A DNA stretch of 64,000 nt from Gorsachius magnificus (GCA_034008185.1 CM067086.1:15116007-15180006), one strand, 5' to 3'. Counted from the stretch's first letter, positions 11,848 through 25,905 are shown. Notes: generated by a model not told the origin, from the sequence alone. Numbers and translations are program-made.

Positions 11848-12000
11848 CTCGGCTGCCTGTCGGTTGACAGGAGCAAGGGGACGCCGGGAAGAATCAAGCC
11901 CTTTCCTCTCCACCAATGGGAGAGCGGCTTGGGAAACCCGCTATCCAATGGGAGACCGCGTTGTTTGCACGTGTGGCTAAGGGGGCGGGGGAAGGGCTAG
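11848..12000. promoter_or_regulatory. Bidirectional ELP4/IMMP1L promoter
   Basis: The interval between the ELP4 start codon and IMMP1L exon 1 carries two CCAAT boxes (11913-11917 and 11945-11949) exactly 32 bp apart. That is about three helical turns, a spacing typical of paired NF-Y sites. It also has a CACGTG E-box (11968-11973) and a GC box (11982-11990). No TATA box is visible. Both CCAAT boxes read toward IMMP1L. ELP4 transcription should start left of them and IMMP1L transcription right of the GC box. The factor names are inference from motif matches. Confidence 0.82.
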
Positions 12001-12023
12001 GGCGCCCGGTATCGAGCAGGCAG
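11991..12023 (+). other. IMMP1L: IMMP1L non-coding exon 1 (3' end defined, start estimated)
   Basis: A consensus splice donor (GGCAG|GTGAGT) ends an exon at 12023 just downstream of the GC box. The first coding exon of IMMP1L at 28634 has an acceptor and 5' UTR before its ATG, so an upstream non-coding exon is required, and this donor is the obvious one. The transcription start is not determined from the sequence; 11991 is an estimate. Confidence 0.65.
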
Positions 12024-12451
12024 GTGAGTGTGGCGGGGCCGGGCCGGAGGGCGCGGGGTGCCTCTTTGGCGGGGGTCCCGGAGTGCCGGCCGAGCTCGGA
12101 GCCCAGGGCTGGAGCTGGGGAACGCGGCGGAGGCCGCGGGCCCTGCCCCGCCCCGCCCTGGCGTGAGGAGGCTGGGCAGTGCGGTGCCGGTGACCTGGCG
12201 TTGCCGGCCGGGCCGCGGAGGGGAAAACCCCGCTCTTCTCTCGGGAGGCTTGGGGTGCCCGAGGTGTCAGTAAGGCTTGAAGTAGAGCGAGTCCTGAAGG
12301 GAGAGGCTCGCCCGGCCTGTGCCCCTCTGGGTTATCTCGCCTCTCTCTGTGCCGCACCGTTGGCGTCACCCCCTTTGAAAAAAGCTTTTCTTGTCTGCGA
12401 GCAGGGACGTGAATAGGAAGGAAAAAGTATTTGTAAAGCATTCTTTTCTAC

Positions 12452-12487
12452 TCCCCCTTCCCCAACCCCCCCACCCCCCCCCAACAG
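12452..12487. repeat. C-run tract ending in a splice-acceptor-like AACAG
   Basis: C runs at 12453-12457, 12460-12463, 12466-12472 and 12474-12482 lead into AACAG at 12483-12487. On the minus strand these are four G runs that satisfy a G-quadruplex pattern. On the plus strand the tract resembles a pyrimidine-rich 3' splice site and could serve an alternative IMMP1L 5' UTR exon. Confidence 0.7.
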
Positions 12488-15400
12488 TATTTAAGTAACT
12501 GTATGTAATATCGTATATAAGTATGCTTGGAGTACCTCTTGTGTTTGTAAATAACCGCGGATCTGTAATAAATGTGTGATTTGAGACCTCTCACTTGGAA
12601 GCAAGATCTTGCATCAATATGATGGATCGGGATTATGCCATAAGCTTTAGAAGAAAAAGCTGCCTTACGTGAGAAATGTAATTTCTGTGCTTCTTTAGCA
12701 TTTATTGTTGAATTAGTTACTAATATCATAGAAAGTTATTTTGTGTATTTTAGAAGATTAAGTATGGCTTTTACTCTTTATTAGCCATTTACGGGTGGTA
12801 GCCTGTGGCCTTGTACATGGCAGCAAATAACCACCTTAAACTGAGTGTATGTAAAAAATGGTGAAATATCTGAATTTAATATTTCCTTTTCTGTTCTGCT
12901 GTTATATAAATCCATTAAAATGCCTTTTTCTTAATGAAAAATTTTAGTATGCTTGCTTTGTAAATCAACACTTTATGTTACAGTACTCTGAATTTAAGAG
13001 GAATCCTTATGAGCATATAGAAGAGCCACCGTCACAAGTATTTGTTTTTAATATGTTGGCATTTCAGATGCATCGAAAACTACTTGAAGACATCTGCACA
13101 TAGCAGGATGTGCTGATGAGGCTCTAATGTTATAATTTCCCACTCTCCATCTTTTAATTTCAATAAATTATTTTTGTTACTGCTATAAATCATGTTTTTT
13201 GAATATCTGTGGTTGTTTTTAGTTGGTTTTTAATTTCCTCTTTTTTAATTAAGGAAAAATACTCGCATTAAGTATGAACAGCAAGAAAGAGCAACAATAT
13301 GTTAACAACTCTGAGCCTCAAAATTTCTCCTTCATATCAAATTCAAGCTCAGGAGCATGAAGTTTCAGTATTATATCTTCTTAGCTGGTGAAATTGCTGC
13401 TGACCAAACTTCTTTATATGTTAAGGAGTGGACAGTTTAAGGTCTTTATCATGAGTATCAAGAGGCTGTCTCAATGCCAAACTGTGAAATACTGAATAAC
13501 AAATATTTAATTTCAAATGTAGATTAGTGTCCAGAGGACATTAGAAGTATTTTTCTTTAGAGGACAAAATCAGAGGACACATTTAAAAACATGACAAGAA
13601 ATAAATGTAGCTATTAAATGTCATTTCTGTAGGATCTGACTAATTTGTGAGTATCTGGAATAGGAAAGACTTTAACAAAATAAAGGCACAAAGTGTAATT
13701 AGCAATTCTTTAAAATAGTTCAAGAATCCATTCTTTGGTGTAAATTCTGTATAATTGTGTGAGGAGGCTGAAACTTACAGAGAGTTCTCCACTTTTAAAA
13801 CATCACATCAGCTCTTCAATTTCTTACTATATTGTCATTCTGGAGTCCAGATACCTGAATATTTCAGATATGCGTGCTTGCAGATTGTGTGTAATGCTAT
13901 TAAAAATTGCAGTGTGTATATGTGGAGAACTTTATGGAATGCTTGTAACCCAAAGAGGATACACTTGGTAAGTCACCACTTACCTATCAGAATATTCCTA
14001 TGTGTACTTTTGTCTCAGTGATTTCTTCCCCTTCCCCATTCTAAGCAGTACGCTTCCTTTTGTTACTTCAGTGAGACAAAGTATTTCTTTGCTTGTTTTT
14101 TTTAAGTAAAATGTACTAATATAGGTTGCATTAACTGTACAGCATAGGTGATAATACACATGCAGGGCTGAGCCCTCTCATTCATTCATTTCTTGTTGGT
14201 ACTTGTCTGACAGGTAGCTTTTATACTTTTTTTCCCTTTTTCTTATCTCCTTTTTCTACAGGGAAATTAAAACCAGAGGCTAAATAATTATTTTTTTTCT
14301 CTTCCATTTTGGAGCCCAGATTCAGAAAGCATTTTGCAATTAGGAATTCTTGTGCTGTGGTCCTACCATTTTCAGAATTTCTTGCATAAAGTAGAAGTTT
14401 ACTGGAAATCTCAACATCTCCTGTGCTGATCGAATAGGTCAGCATTGCTAAAAGAGGAAGAGTGGTTTCCTTTCCCTCTTCCAATTCCAGTGATTCAGCC
14501 CAACAAACCCTGGTGCTTGTCAGATCCTTTCTTGAGCTAGTTCAGCTCACTAATCTGACTTGGAACTATCCACTTTCTTAATAGGTTAATTTTGTGTTGC
14601 TGACTTGATGCAGTAAGGAAAAGGGCATATACACACAGTGAGGAGGGGGCAGTTGAACCTTCCACCTCTAGCTGACCTTCTACCTCTTGTGAACTGTTAA
14701 TTCACCTCACCCTGTGAACCTTGCAGCTATTTCAGAATTTTATGTATTTTTAAATAAAGCATTATTTTTGTTATGAATGTTGTGAGTTGACATCCTTTGA
14801 AATATAGAGTAACTGTCTCTTAATTTGTAACTTAGAGACTTTCAGATACTACAAAAAATACAAAGTAGAAATGGTTTATTAGTGTAAGAACTGAACATTA
14901 TAAACTATTTCAGTAGTTATGATGTTAGTTTTTCCTCTGTCACTTTTTAAGATGATGGGAACAGTTAAAGTCTACAAATTTAGAAAGCAGGTGGAAATGA
15001 GCTATTTTTCAAAGATTTATTTTTTTAAAAAAATTTAATACGATAAAATTTTACAAGTGAGTTACGTGCTTATGAAAACACCACTTACAGCTTCTGAGTT
15101 TACCTTCATTTCAGGCAAACAGAGAAGAAACTAATTTTATGGAATTTTCTTCATTTTTATGTCAATGGTGTTTTGTTTTCAGGAATAATAGCTTTTTCAA
15201 TCTCTTTGAATGATTTAAAGGTTTGCTTATGTTCACGTGTCCACTTTCCAGGAGATGAAATTCCAGCTGTTGTAAAAGATCCCACTAGGGGCTGTCTGAC
15301 AGAAAGCAAGACCGCAGGAATTGTAATTCTGGATATTACTATATTAAACCCCCTCATTCTGAAATACACATTAGTAGGTAGGTAAGTCCTACTATTCCTG

Positions 15401-18400
15401 TGCTAGGGATGGAATTGAAATGCAGAGAAGCTAAAGAACATGGAGATGAATGCAAGTGATCAGCAATTGGTCTTAGCAAGTTATTTCTTGTCAGCTGAGC
15501 TTTGACAACTGATTATGGTCATGCTCAGGTCATTGTAAAATGGAGAAGTTTAAACCTTTGTGTCTAGATTGGGATGTCTTAACCTGTAAAAATAATCAAC
15601 CTTTCTTGCTGCACGCTTATGATCTTGTAGACTGGATCAAATGTTTATGTCCTTTTTAACTGCAAATCCTAACTTCAGTACGAAGAAATCAATCTCTCTG
15701 TTTTCCATTTCTTGTAAACTTGCTGATCCTATTCAACTACTTGCCTATGCCAAATGCAGATTCTAAGATGGATTAAGAGGATTTGGGGTGAGAATTCCCT
15801 AACGAAAAAATGGAGGGAATACAATGGGTGAGAAAGAGCAATCAAAACATTTGGGAAAAGGTATGCTTGGAATTTGAACTGCAAGTATGTTTGTCATTTC
15901 TTTTCAAAAGCTATAGCCTATGGATTTGGTGAATATCCTAGTGTCCCTGGAATAGTAGCACTTTAAGTGTGCTTTAGATATTTTGTGCTTGATAAGAGGA
16001 GACACACCTGTTGGGGCTGTCATTGCCTTTTTTCTTTGTTTACTGCATGCAGTTTACATGGGTTGTGGATGTAAACTCTTTAGGCCTTCAGTTAATGCAG
16101 ACTGAGGCTGTATCTGAGCAGTGTTTCTTGACAAGGCAATGTTATTGATGTACATATTTTGTTTTCCTTGATCCCAAATTAGTATTTTTGCTATGTTTTA
16201 ATTGTGCCTTGTAAGAGTCAGTGTATGCTCTTGTCCTTCCATGACAATGAGCAAAAAGCTATCCGTTTTGGAATAAAACACATCAGTGCGTTTTGTTTCA
16301 AATCCGTATGTCTGCCTGATCGGTTTCCAGTCATATTTTTCTATTGGGTTTATGCATGGCGTAGAGAACTAGAAAACTGCATCCTAGTGGCAGTCCTAAT
16401 TCATAATCTTATTAGTGTTTGCTGTTACATCGCCAAGCTGCTTCCCTGATCAGTTCTGGAATGTGATGGTATTAGACTGTACTGATTAAAGTTTTATAGT
16501 CACCAAATCAGATTAGCTAGCGAGTCACCTGACTAGGTAGGGCTCGCAGTCATGTGATCCAGTGCCCTGCTGAGCTCCCGCTGGGAGCTGAAACAAGGTA
16601 GTTTGCTTTTGAGATGTTCTTAAGTATCTAACAGCATGGGTCATGGATTATGGCTGCAAAGAAGATGGCTTCATTTTCCTGATCTTTGAACTAGCTAGAA
16701 TGGGATAAGTTTGAAAGTGCAGGATCTTCAGGCCATGAGCCAACAACTGGAAAGAATGTTTAATCCTGGAAGTTCTGACACTGAAAGACCTCGGGGTTTT
16801 TTTCAGTATGAAAAAGCTTAAGGACTACTTATCCAGTCAGTCCGTGGAAAACGGGAGGATTAGTGGGAGGGTTTAAGACATACCAGTTGTATGATATTAT
16901 ATAAAACATGGTATGATTTTCTTCAGAAAGCCTCTGGATGTTACCTAAATGCATCCCTGTGGGTGTACTGAACAACTGTGATAAAAATTTGAACCTGGGT
17001 CAAACTTGAACAGCTCTTTTAAAATAGAAGCAATTAAATTAGGAGACATGAGTTAGTGGTATGTGCTGAAGACAATGGTTTAATAAATCATAAAGTTATT
17101 TAATGTTTCTGTAATTTCAGATTAGAAAAATGTACACTATAGTATTATTGCAACTTGCAGAATGGTAGGACTGAAAATGAGTTGTAAGTTGAATGTACTG
17201 CCTTAATAAGCATCATCCAGATTAGTGGTGTATTTCATAATTTTCTTTGTTTATAATAAAAAGAGGAATTCTTATTTTTTTAAATCATAATAATTTAAAA
17301 AAATAATTGTAAGATACAACTAAAAGCAATGGGGGAAAAAAAACCCACAAGAACTAGAAAGGGAGTATTATTGTATTATGGCTTTTGATATTCTGTAATG
17401 TTTTCCATACTGGGTTCCATGTTCATATAAAGCTTACTTCAGGATTAAAAACTAGAATTTAAGACAGGTTGATTCTAGCCTTTTCAGATGTTTAACATCC
17501 AGACATCTATTTCATATTGAATACAAATGCTGCCCTCAAAGAATAAAAGTTTGTCACTTCAGCATGTCACTGGAAGAGGTGAAGAGTAAACTTTGTGTTT
17601 TGACTGGAAAAACATAATTTAAATGCTTTGATATTTTGAGTCTTCATTTTTGTCATCCGATTGTATCTGATTACACATATTTCATTAAATAGGCATTTCT
17701 AAAGCCAGGTAAATAATGTAGGTAATTACCTTTTATAGAAAGGAAAGGTTTAATAGCTGTGACTTTTTAAATGTAATTTATATTAGTGCAGTTTATGCAA
17801 GTGTGAAATAACATATTACATGTGCTTTTAGAGCCTAAGATTCACTGCATATCTGTAAAAATAGAGGTATCATTTAAATTAATTTATAGTTGCTGTAGCA
17901 TTTTTTCCTGATATACTGGTATTACAAAAGTTAAGAATTGGCACATTTTGGATTCCAGGAAAGTGTTATGTTTTCTGCTACATTGTTAGTGCTTTTAGTC
18001 TTCAGAGGCATTATTCCAAATAACTAATTCCAAATGTTATTTCTACTACAAATCTACAGTATCAGCAGGTGCTGGAATACAGGTAGTGTCTGCTCCTCAT
18101 CTACATTGTAGGATTTTACAGAAGGTGCTCTTTTTTTGGATTTAGCTTTTTTGTCCATCATCTCCACAATATTGTGAGACCTGAAACCTGTGAAATGCTT
18201 TGGCAAAGCACTTGAGGCCTGCCCACAGCCAGGAAAGATTCAACTGATCACCTTCAGAATTCTTTTTAAATTGTAGCTCATCTCTGCATGCTGAAACATT
18301 TTAAAGGAGTTTTCATAATGGAGAATTTCCCCTCTTCTAATATTATCCAAAACCAAACAGTAATGTTTCAACAAGAAGTACTTCTACAATAGTTTCTGAA

Positions 18401-21400
18401 TTTAAAAGTAAACAAAATCTGGGTCACAAGTCTTCTGGCTGCACAGTCCCACCTGCCTGACCTCCCCCCTTATATTAAAGAAATGTTACTGTTAACTATT
18501 CTTATGCTTACAGGCAACTTCTGACTACTGGGCTGAAGTGTAGAATCTGCATTGCTGACGCTGTTTTTCGCGTTAGCTTTCAACAACTGGCTCTGGCATC
18601 TGTTGAAATAACAGGCATGCTAGGTGAGGTTCAGAAAGTTCCTACTCTGGAATAGAATTATGAACTGACAGTCAATTGAAAATAAATCTCAAAACCTCGA
18701 TGATAGCAGAGATGTGAGTCTTTGCCAATGTGCTTACATGTCAGGATGTAATTTCCTGGTGAATCCCACAAACTTACAACCTCACCTTTCCAGTGTACTG
18801 GTCAACAACGTATTCTGATCTTTGTGACTTCCGTAGATATTCCAGACAGGTAGGTTAACGCTAGCTTGGTTATTCAGCCGCCGCCAATGTGGAAGCAACT
18901 TCAGATAGTGTATCCTTTAACAAGCAGTTCCCTCCCCGCCCCTATTGCTCATTCTGTCTTAGATTTATGAACTACTTAATCTTTGCATTTCTGATAAAGA
19001 CACACAGAAGAGCAGTGGTTGAACTGAGATGCATATAGTTGCATTACAGGGAGCTAGATGTGGTATTTTATATAGTACTGCGAATAGTGATAGTGACCCA
19101 GCTCAGAGTGACATTAGTTCCGGCTTTCCCAATAGTGATGTTGGTTAGTGCCTTCACAAAAACGTACAACCCTTGGGTTTCACTGAAGACAAAGCTACTG
19201 CAGAGTCGTAGGAACATTCAGAGGTATTTGATGGACTTCCATCTAGTTTGACAGCATCATGACCATCCATAGAGTGGGGGATGAACCAAGATGTAGTGCT
19301 GTAAATAATTCTGTAGAGCTGTGTAACTGTACTTTTTCTGAGCACGGAGACAGAGCCTTGCTTGCTTTTCAAAAGATATGACTGTTGCAAGAACTTGTGT
19401 AGAATAGTAAACTAATTAGGACATTGAGAAGTAAATGAAGAAAAGAGGCATTTTTGACTAAGTAGGCAAGAATTAAAATTTAGATTTTTCAGTGTGAATT
19501 ATAAAGTTAGGTAAAACACAAGCTAGCAGTCTAGTAAAACTCACTTTAAATATAAAAAGCCAGATCCCCTACTAGCTACTTCAGAAAACTTGTGTTGTTC
19601 CAAATTTGGAATAATATTGTGATGAAAAAAAGCAGAAAACACTGAATATCTGGCTTTCTTGCAGCCAAGCTGTATTTTGTCAAACTTTCATTATTCTTTA
19701 TGTCAATGGATTTGGCTTCTTCCATCTCTTATACTGAGCCTGCCAGTTCCATGCCAAAACTGCTGTGTTTGCTGAAGTCCATTTCAGGAATGCGTATCTA
19801 GGAGCAGGGCTACCGAAGCAAGCTGGCTCCCTTGTGCTTCACTGTTTGAGAATAATCTTTGTGATTCTGAAGTTACAGTCCACGCAAGCCAAGTTATTAT
19901 CTACTCAGTAATGCATTGAAGTTTGTGTTGACTCGAGTTAGCTCTTGCTGGTTTACATACCAGTGCTGTGACAGTAGATGGAAAAGTTTGCTTTATTGTT
20001 GAAACCTCATTATTCTATGAATTTCATAAGAATATGAAAAAAGTTTTGGTTGTAGAAATACGAATGTATCATAAGAAGTTTTTTTCCCCCTATTTTCCAT
20101 GAGATTACATATGTAAGATGAATAAAAATAAATTAATGTTTAAAGTTGTAGAAACTGAAACAGATTGAGAAAAACTGAAATATCAAGGTCATAGAAATAA
20201 CAATGCTGTAACTGGTAATTGCAGAATAACTTACAATACCGTATTATAAATGGGACAGACTTAAGGTTGTGTTTTCTAGTGTAAATGTGAGATTCACTAA
20301 TTATTTCAAGGTCCTATCTTGTTTTTGTATGAAAATAATGTATATATGTTATTTCATTGCAATGGGGGACTCATTCTGGAGGAAGTAATTTATCTGAATT
20401 TTTAGTCTTTAAGACCTACATGTACTTGATTCTAATATCTCATCAGTTTCCATATTTTCATTATTTGTGTGAATTAGAGCTGTCTCTGTGTCCCTAGCAA
20501 AGGGAGAATGGTAACTGAGCTTCCTTTAAGTACATTTCTGTGTTTCTGAGGAAGCTGTTGCACGCTCCTGGGGCTGCATGTTTCCACCATGTCTCTTAAT
20601 CATCTGTGCTTCCATCGGTCCACGAAGTGTGAAGCGGTGTTTGGTCTTGATGTTCTCATGCTATGGCCAAGCCCCAATGATTTTTTTTTTTAATAGACTT
20701 TCTAACATTTCTGGCATAAAAGACCTGAAATTCATGAACATTAAGTTGTAGGAAGATCATCAGTCTTCTCAGCATGTACATAATATTTGTGAAAGGAGCT
20801 GTATGGCCACTCACTGTCTTTCCTTTTAAAAAAGCAGTGTATTACAAAAGGCAGGGCAAGTCAAATCAGTAAACTTAGAATAAATAAAATTTGATCTTAC
20901 TAAAAACTTCAACAGTTTTTAAGAAATCAGTCAGGGAGACGTGATATTAGGAAAGTTACACAATGATTGTTTCTGTACTGTTTTTCTGTTTTAGAAGTAC
21001 TTGTGTCCTCATTTGAAATTTTGATTTGGGGTGGTTATCTGTGGTAAAACAAGCCATATAGGCTGTTTTTTGGTAATCTGTTTGGTATCAGTGATAATGC
21101 AGTTTGTGGGGCTGGAGTGTGCTCGGCATCTTGCAGGTACTCTGCACCTCAGCATATCATCATTTGCTAATTTTGAGAACGACATCTCTACCTACTTGAT
21201 TCACTAAGTCCATTTTCTCACTATTGTGTCAGCTGTATCTTTTACTTTAAACCATCAAATTAAATAATAGTTTATGCTGGCTTTTTATTTTAGTTCATGC
21301 ATTTAAAACCTGGAACTCGGATAAAAAGATAGTTTCAGAATAAATTCAGTATATTATTTATGAGTGGAGCAACACATTAGCATTGAGTTCACAATAGATC

Positions 21401-24400
21401 ATACCGCTTTTATTCCATCTTACAAGCTTAGCAGCACAAACAGAATAATCAACATATTATTTGGCTGTCATCTGCTGAACAGAAACCAGAGATCACAAGG
21501 AGGTTTTCCCTAGCTGCAGTGATGGCCTTTTTGTTCCAAGCCCCCATCTGGGAGGGCCATGGTGTGTTATCATATGGAACGCGGGGTTTTCTGTAATCTG
21601 CTTAGCTGCACTGCAGTTTGAATCTTTATTCCATGTTTGTGTAATTTATAATTTTAATGAGACCATGGCTCTTGTGGGCTTTGAAATATATTAAAAGCTC
21701 TTTTGTGCATATGCTTTTGTTCTTGCTTAATAGGCTCAGTGTATTTAAAACTGATGAATTTTTATTCATGGATTTGGATGTCTGGGGATTAACTTAGACT
21801 GAATATCATTGCACTCATCTATTGATGTTTGGAACTTTTTTTAATACTTCTATCTGTAAGTGGAGAAGAATTTATAGAACTTGTGTTTTAGACATAAACC
21901 AGCTCAGAAATAACTAATAAAATTGTACTGAGCAATGAGAAAAAGTACTGATTACAGTTTATTTTTACTGCATAAACTCACATGAAATACAATCTATGCT
22001 ATGAAAAATAAGTAGCTGAATCCATGTACATGTGTGTATTTAGAACTTCATAACTAAAAAACAATTTGGAAAAGCTGTCAAAATTTTTGTAGAATAATAG
22101 CAGCGAGGAGCACTTGATTTGCATTTTTCTTCTGTTCAGGTAACTTGAAAATGTAAATACGGAGCTCACTTTTGTCTGACTGTGTTTCTTTTCTCCTGTT
22201 CAACACATTTTTTTAATGCAGAGTATGCATAAGATACCTCATTAAAGGTGATGCTTCTAACTGGGAAGTACTGATGAAGAACATACAGAAAGATTCTTTG
22301 TTACTATTGTATTTTCTGACAGTGCAAAAACTGGTCTTGTTTTTTGCTTTTGTATTTTTCAGATGTTTAATAATAGCTTTGATTTACTGTTTGTGTTAAG
22401 GTCTCATGCTGCGTGATGCTGTGTTCATAAACCGCTCTGGAGTACTCCTTGATGATGGCATTCTAATCTGAGACTAACACTGGGGATAAGCTTAAGACGC
22501 TTGTATTTCTTGCTAAACAGTCTTGCTGATGGTTTACGTAAATAGGTTTCTTTGGTTTATGTGGTGGGTTTTTTGTTTGTTGTTTTTGTTTTCATGTGAG
22601 CAAACAGGTGTGTCAGCACTGGGAAGTGCAGGGGACATGTGAGCCATGGACAACTTCGGTTTCTGTAGGGTCGTAGATTTTAAGTGCCTAACGTGAAAAT
22701 GGAACTTGTAACTCTTTATCTTAGTTAATTAAAATTAATTTGAAATGTTTACATGTCTGGCTTGAGAATTTTTTTGAAATTTAAGATAAATGCATATAGC
22801 TCAGAATATAGTTATTTGACCCTTGTCACATAGACATGGTGTATTTTTCTCAGTCACTGGGAAAGTGGTTGTGCTGTTTGTCAGACCTTTGGCATTTGTT
22901 CTAACTTTGCCATTGTTACAGGAAATGTTAAGTGAATATTTCAGCATCCCTCAGAGGCTCAAACTTGCTATGTATGAGTGTGCTGCTGTTCAGCTATTTG
23001 GATTTTGATGTTCAGCAAAGATGAGCGTATAGAGCTGCAGAGGAAGACAGAAGCCCTGCAATGCGTCTGACCATTAATACAGCATTTTATACAGGGTTGT
23101 GGGGTTGTTAGGAGTTGCTTCCCAAAGGTGAATAGAACCGGTGAGAACTACTTGAAATCTCTTTTGAGAAATTGCTTGTTCTTACGTAGGTAGTTGCTTG
23201 TTGTTTAACACCAGAGGATTGCATTATGTGAATGTATGTTTACAGGATTGAGCTCCCTGTCAGCTTGAGATCAGTACATGAAGGAGCACTTGTTGGAGAC
23301 AAACCGTCAGTGCCTGGTAGAGTTAATGTGGAAAAATAATCTTCTCTTTCAGAATATCAGTAAGCTTTCTCAGATTTGCTGGACTGAATCCAGTGTTTCT
23401 TCTAGAGAAAACCAACAGCTAGAAATAAAAATCAAGCTCTGTCTGACCCCCTGCTCAGAAAGACCTTTTGAAAATTGTTCCTTGTTTTTCTCGAGATGTT
23501 TGGAATCCTCAGATTATAATTAGAATATTTAAAACAGATTAATTACATTGTCTATCTGATATGGAGTCTTTCCCAATAAACATGATATACACCCGTCACT
23601 ATTCTAGTACATGTAATGTTAATTTCATGCAGAAGTTTTAAAAGAATAGATTAATATAAATAACAGCTCAAACATAAATATATAGATAGCCTAGTCAGTG
23701 TGCAGGTTTTTTTGTTCTGTGTTTTGGGATTTTTTAAAGTAATAATCTTAGAGTAACTCTTCAGGAAAGAGATGTTGCAAATTATGGGATTACCTTGTGT
23801 GAAGAAAGGTGTCTGGTTAGAAGCGGAGAATGTTAGGAGAGGAGTTTCCATTAGCTAAGGAAAAACTGATAAACTATCACTAAATATTCAGTGAAAACTC
23901 AGAATTAGGAAGCATTATATAAAGGAAGTGTGACTGGAAGTTTTTTATTATAGTGAAATATCTATTTAATATCAAGTCCAATAATTTGTTAGCCACACTT
24001 CCTTTGGCTATGACTCTGATTTTCCTGTATTTAAATTTTTGGCGCTATATGTTAAACTGTCTTACACAATGTCATTGGTTATCTGGAGATGATAAATCTG
24101 CTCATTGATTTCCTAATTTATTATGTACACAGTTAATTGTAATCCAAGATTACAGCAAACAAGATGTTAATTTCTAGACAACCTATGTCCATTTCCCTCA
24201 GAGCGTGGTTGTTACAGCAGCAAAGAACAGGCAGAGAACACCATTTGTGCTATCCTCACAGGAGCTGTCAATAAAAGATGTAATAGGGGATTTAGGAATC
24301 TGGAAATGGCCAACTAATTTATGTGAATCTATTTTATTTCAGCTAGAAAGACCAAGCTCTGTTTCGTCTGCACTGCATATTGCAGAGCACAGGCTGTCTA

Positions 24401-25304
24401 TAGAAAACCAGGCGGCTGCATATGGATAGTCCCTTGATATCATTCACTTGCTGTGTAATCTTATTATGCAAAGTTCTAATCTTCACCTAGAATGAATGCC
24501 TCTGGGTCAGAATATAGTCATATCAGGGTTTTTGAGGTCATGTTTTGTGATCCTTAGCTTATTCTTCTAAGTAGGGCTGGGATTTAAAGAGTATTCCCCA
24601 GACACTAGCAGAGATAGACGGCAAAACCTGCTGCCTTTTTGGAAGACAAGACCAACATGAGGTCCCTGGTAGGATTAAACTTGATTTGTAGCTGTAGGAT
24701 TTTTTAACAGATGTATTATTGGACAGGGAATAGGGGGCCACCAGCACAGCGAAATTGGATCACGATTGGCATTCTCAGGGAGTCCGCTGGCTGCTAAAAC
24801 AGCAGCTGCATGTGGATTTGACTTCTTTCAGGTGAAGCGACTTCCAGTCATTTGGAAAGGATGGGATGAAAAGGAACCTTGGTGATAATTTTGATGTCTG
24901 CAAGATTTAGTACCAATGTAATGGGATTATCGGTAACACCTTCACTGCAGAAAAAGCCACCTGGCGCTATAACTGGCAGCAACTGAGAACTAATCCTTTC
25001 CCATCTCTTGGATGTCATTCATGAGGCTCAAAGCGATTTCCACCCTGCTAGCTGTGATTAATTTTATAAACAAACAAACAAAAAAAAAAATCAAATGATG
25101 AAGTCATAGGCTATGTAGAGAAAAGGGAACAGAAGATAATAGTAATTACCTTTTGCATTTTATTTTGCTGCAGGGGATAAACTATACAGTTCTTGTACAA
25201 TAACCAAATTGTATTCTGTGTGATAAATATGGATGTGTAACCTTTTTTAATCAATGTCTATGTTCAGTATAAAAACAATGTCTACTTCGGTATAAAATTT
25301 TCAG

Positions 25305-25329
25305 CTACCTACTATATGACAGTAGGTAG
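25305..25329. repeat. Inverted repeat, 9-bp arms
   Basis: CTACCTACT (25305-25313) is followed after a 7-nt spacer by its exact reverse complement AGTAGGTAG (25321-25329). It is intronic in IMMP1L with no known role. Confidence 0.8.
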
Positions 25330-25905
25330 TACCTGGAAGTAATTACAACAGGTTTTATGCCGCTAGTTCTGTGATAAGGATGTTTATACAACAGATCCAT
25401 TAAGTTTTCAAGGGGCCTGTGACTTAAATAATTTGTTTTATTGTGCTTAATGGTCTTATGCTGTATCTGGTGGAGTTGCCTGCTGACAGCACTTTGTATT
25501 AAAATTGTGTCATGTGGAAAAAATGTTCTGCCATTTACCGTCTTGCGATCAACAGTATGGTGTTGTTTCAAAATGTACTGATAAATAGTTTTCTGAAGAA
25601 ACTATTATACTTTACTGATGCTAGAGCAATTGTAAGATAAATATTCTGTGGAGGTTTTTTTAATAAACTAGAGTTGTGGGTTTTTTTGTCTGGGCTTACT
25701 CTTATTACAACCATTCACTTACTAACTAGAAGTTGTTACTTAAAATTACGTGGAAGCTTTCAGGATTGTGATTATTCTATGGTATGAACATTAGATGTCT
25801 CAAGATGGACCTTAACATTAAAAACAAAACCCCCAGTCCTCTGAAGTTATTGTGTTAGGTTCAAACTGTGTATAATCTAGGTACTATATATGTGCCTTAA
25901 TTTGA

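Larger units (their letters stand above)
11380..12380. promoter_or_regulatory. CpG island over the ELP4/IMMP1L divergent start
   Basis: About 1 kb of strongly GC-rich, CpG-dense sequence stands out from the AT-rich flanks. It covers the end of ELP4 intron 1, ELP4 exon 1, the promoter interval, IMMP1L exon 1 and the start of IMMP1L intron 1. It is the only such block in the window and marks a constitutive-type promoter. Long frames seen here in several phases (for example 11916-12416 + and 12441-11977 -) are the usual product of low stop-codon density in GC-rich DNA. Confidence 0.9.

Noticed and set aside
11848..11916. N-terminal extension of ELP4 from the in-frame ATG at 11916
   Set aside because: The upstream ATG overlaps a CCAAT box and is probably not transcribed; the MAA start at 11847 agrees with other vertebrates.
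11916..12441. Overlapping 154-166 residue frames on both strands in the CpG island
   Set aside because: GC-rich DNA has few stop codons; the frames cross the promoter and IMMP1L exon 1 and show only Arg/Gly/Pro/Ala-rich sequence.
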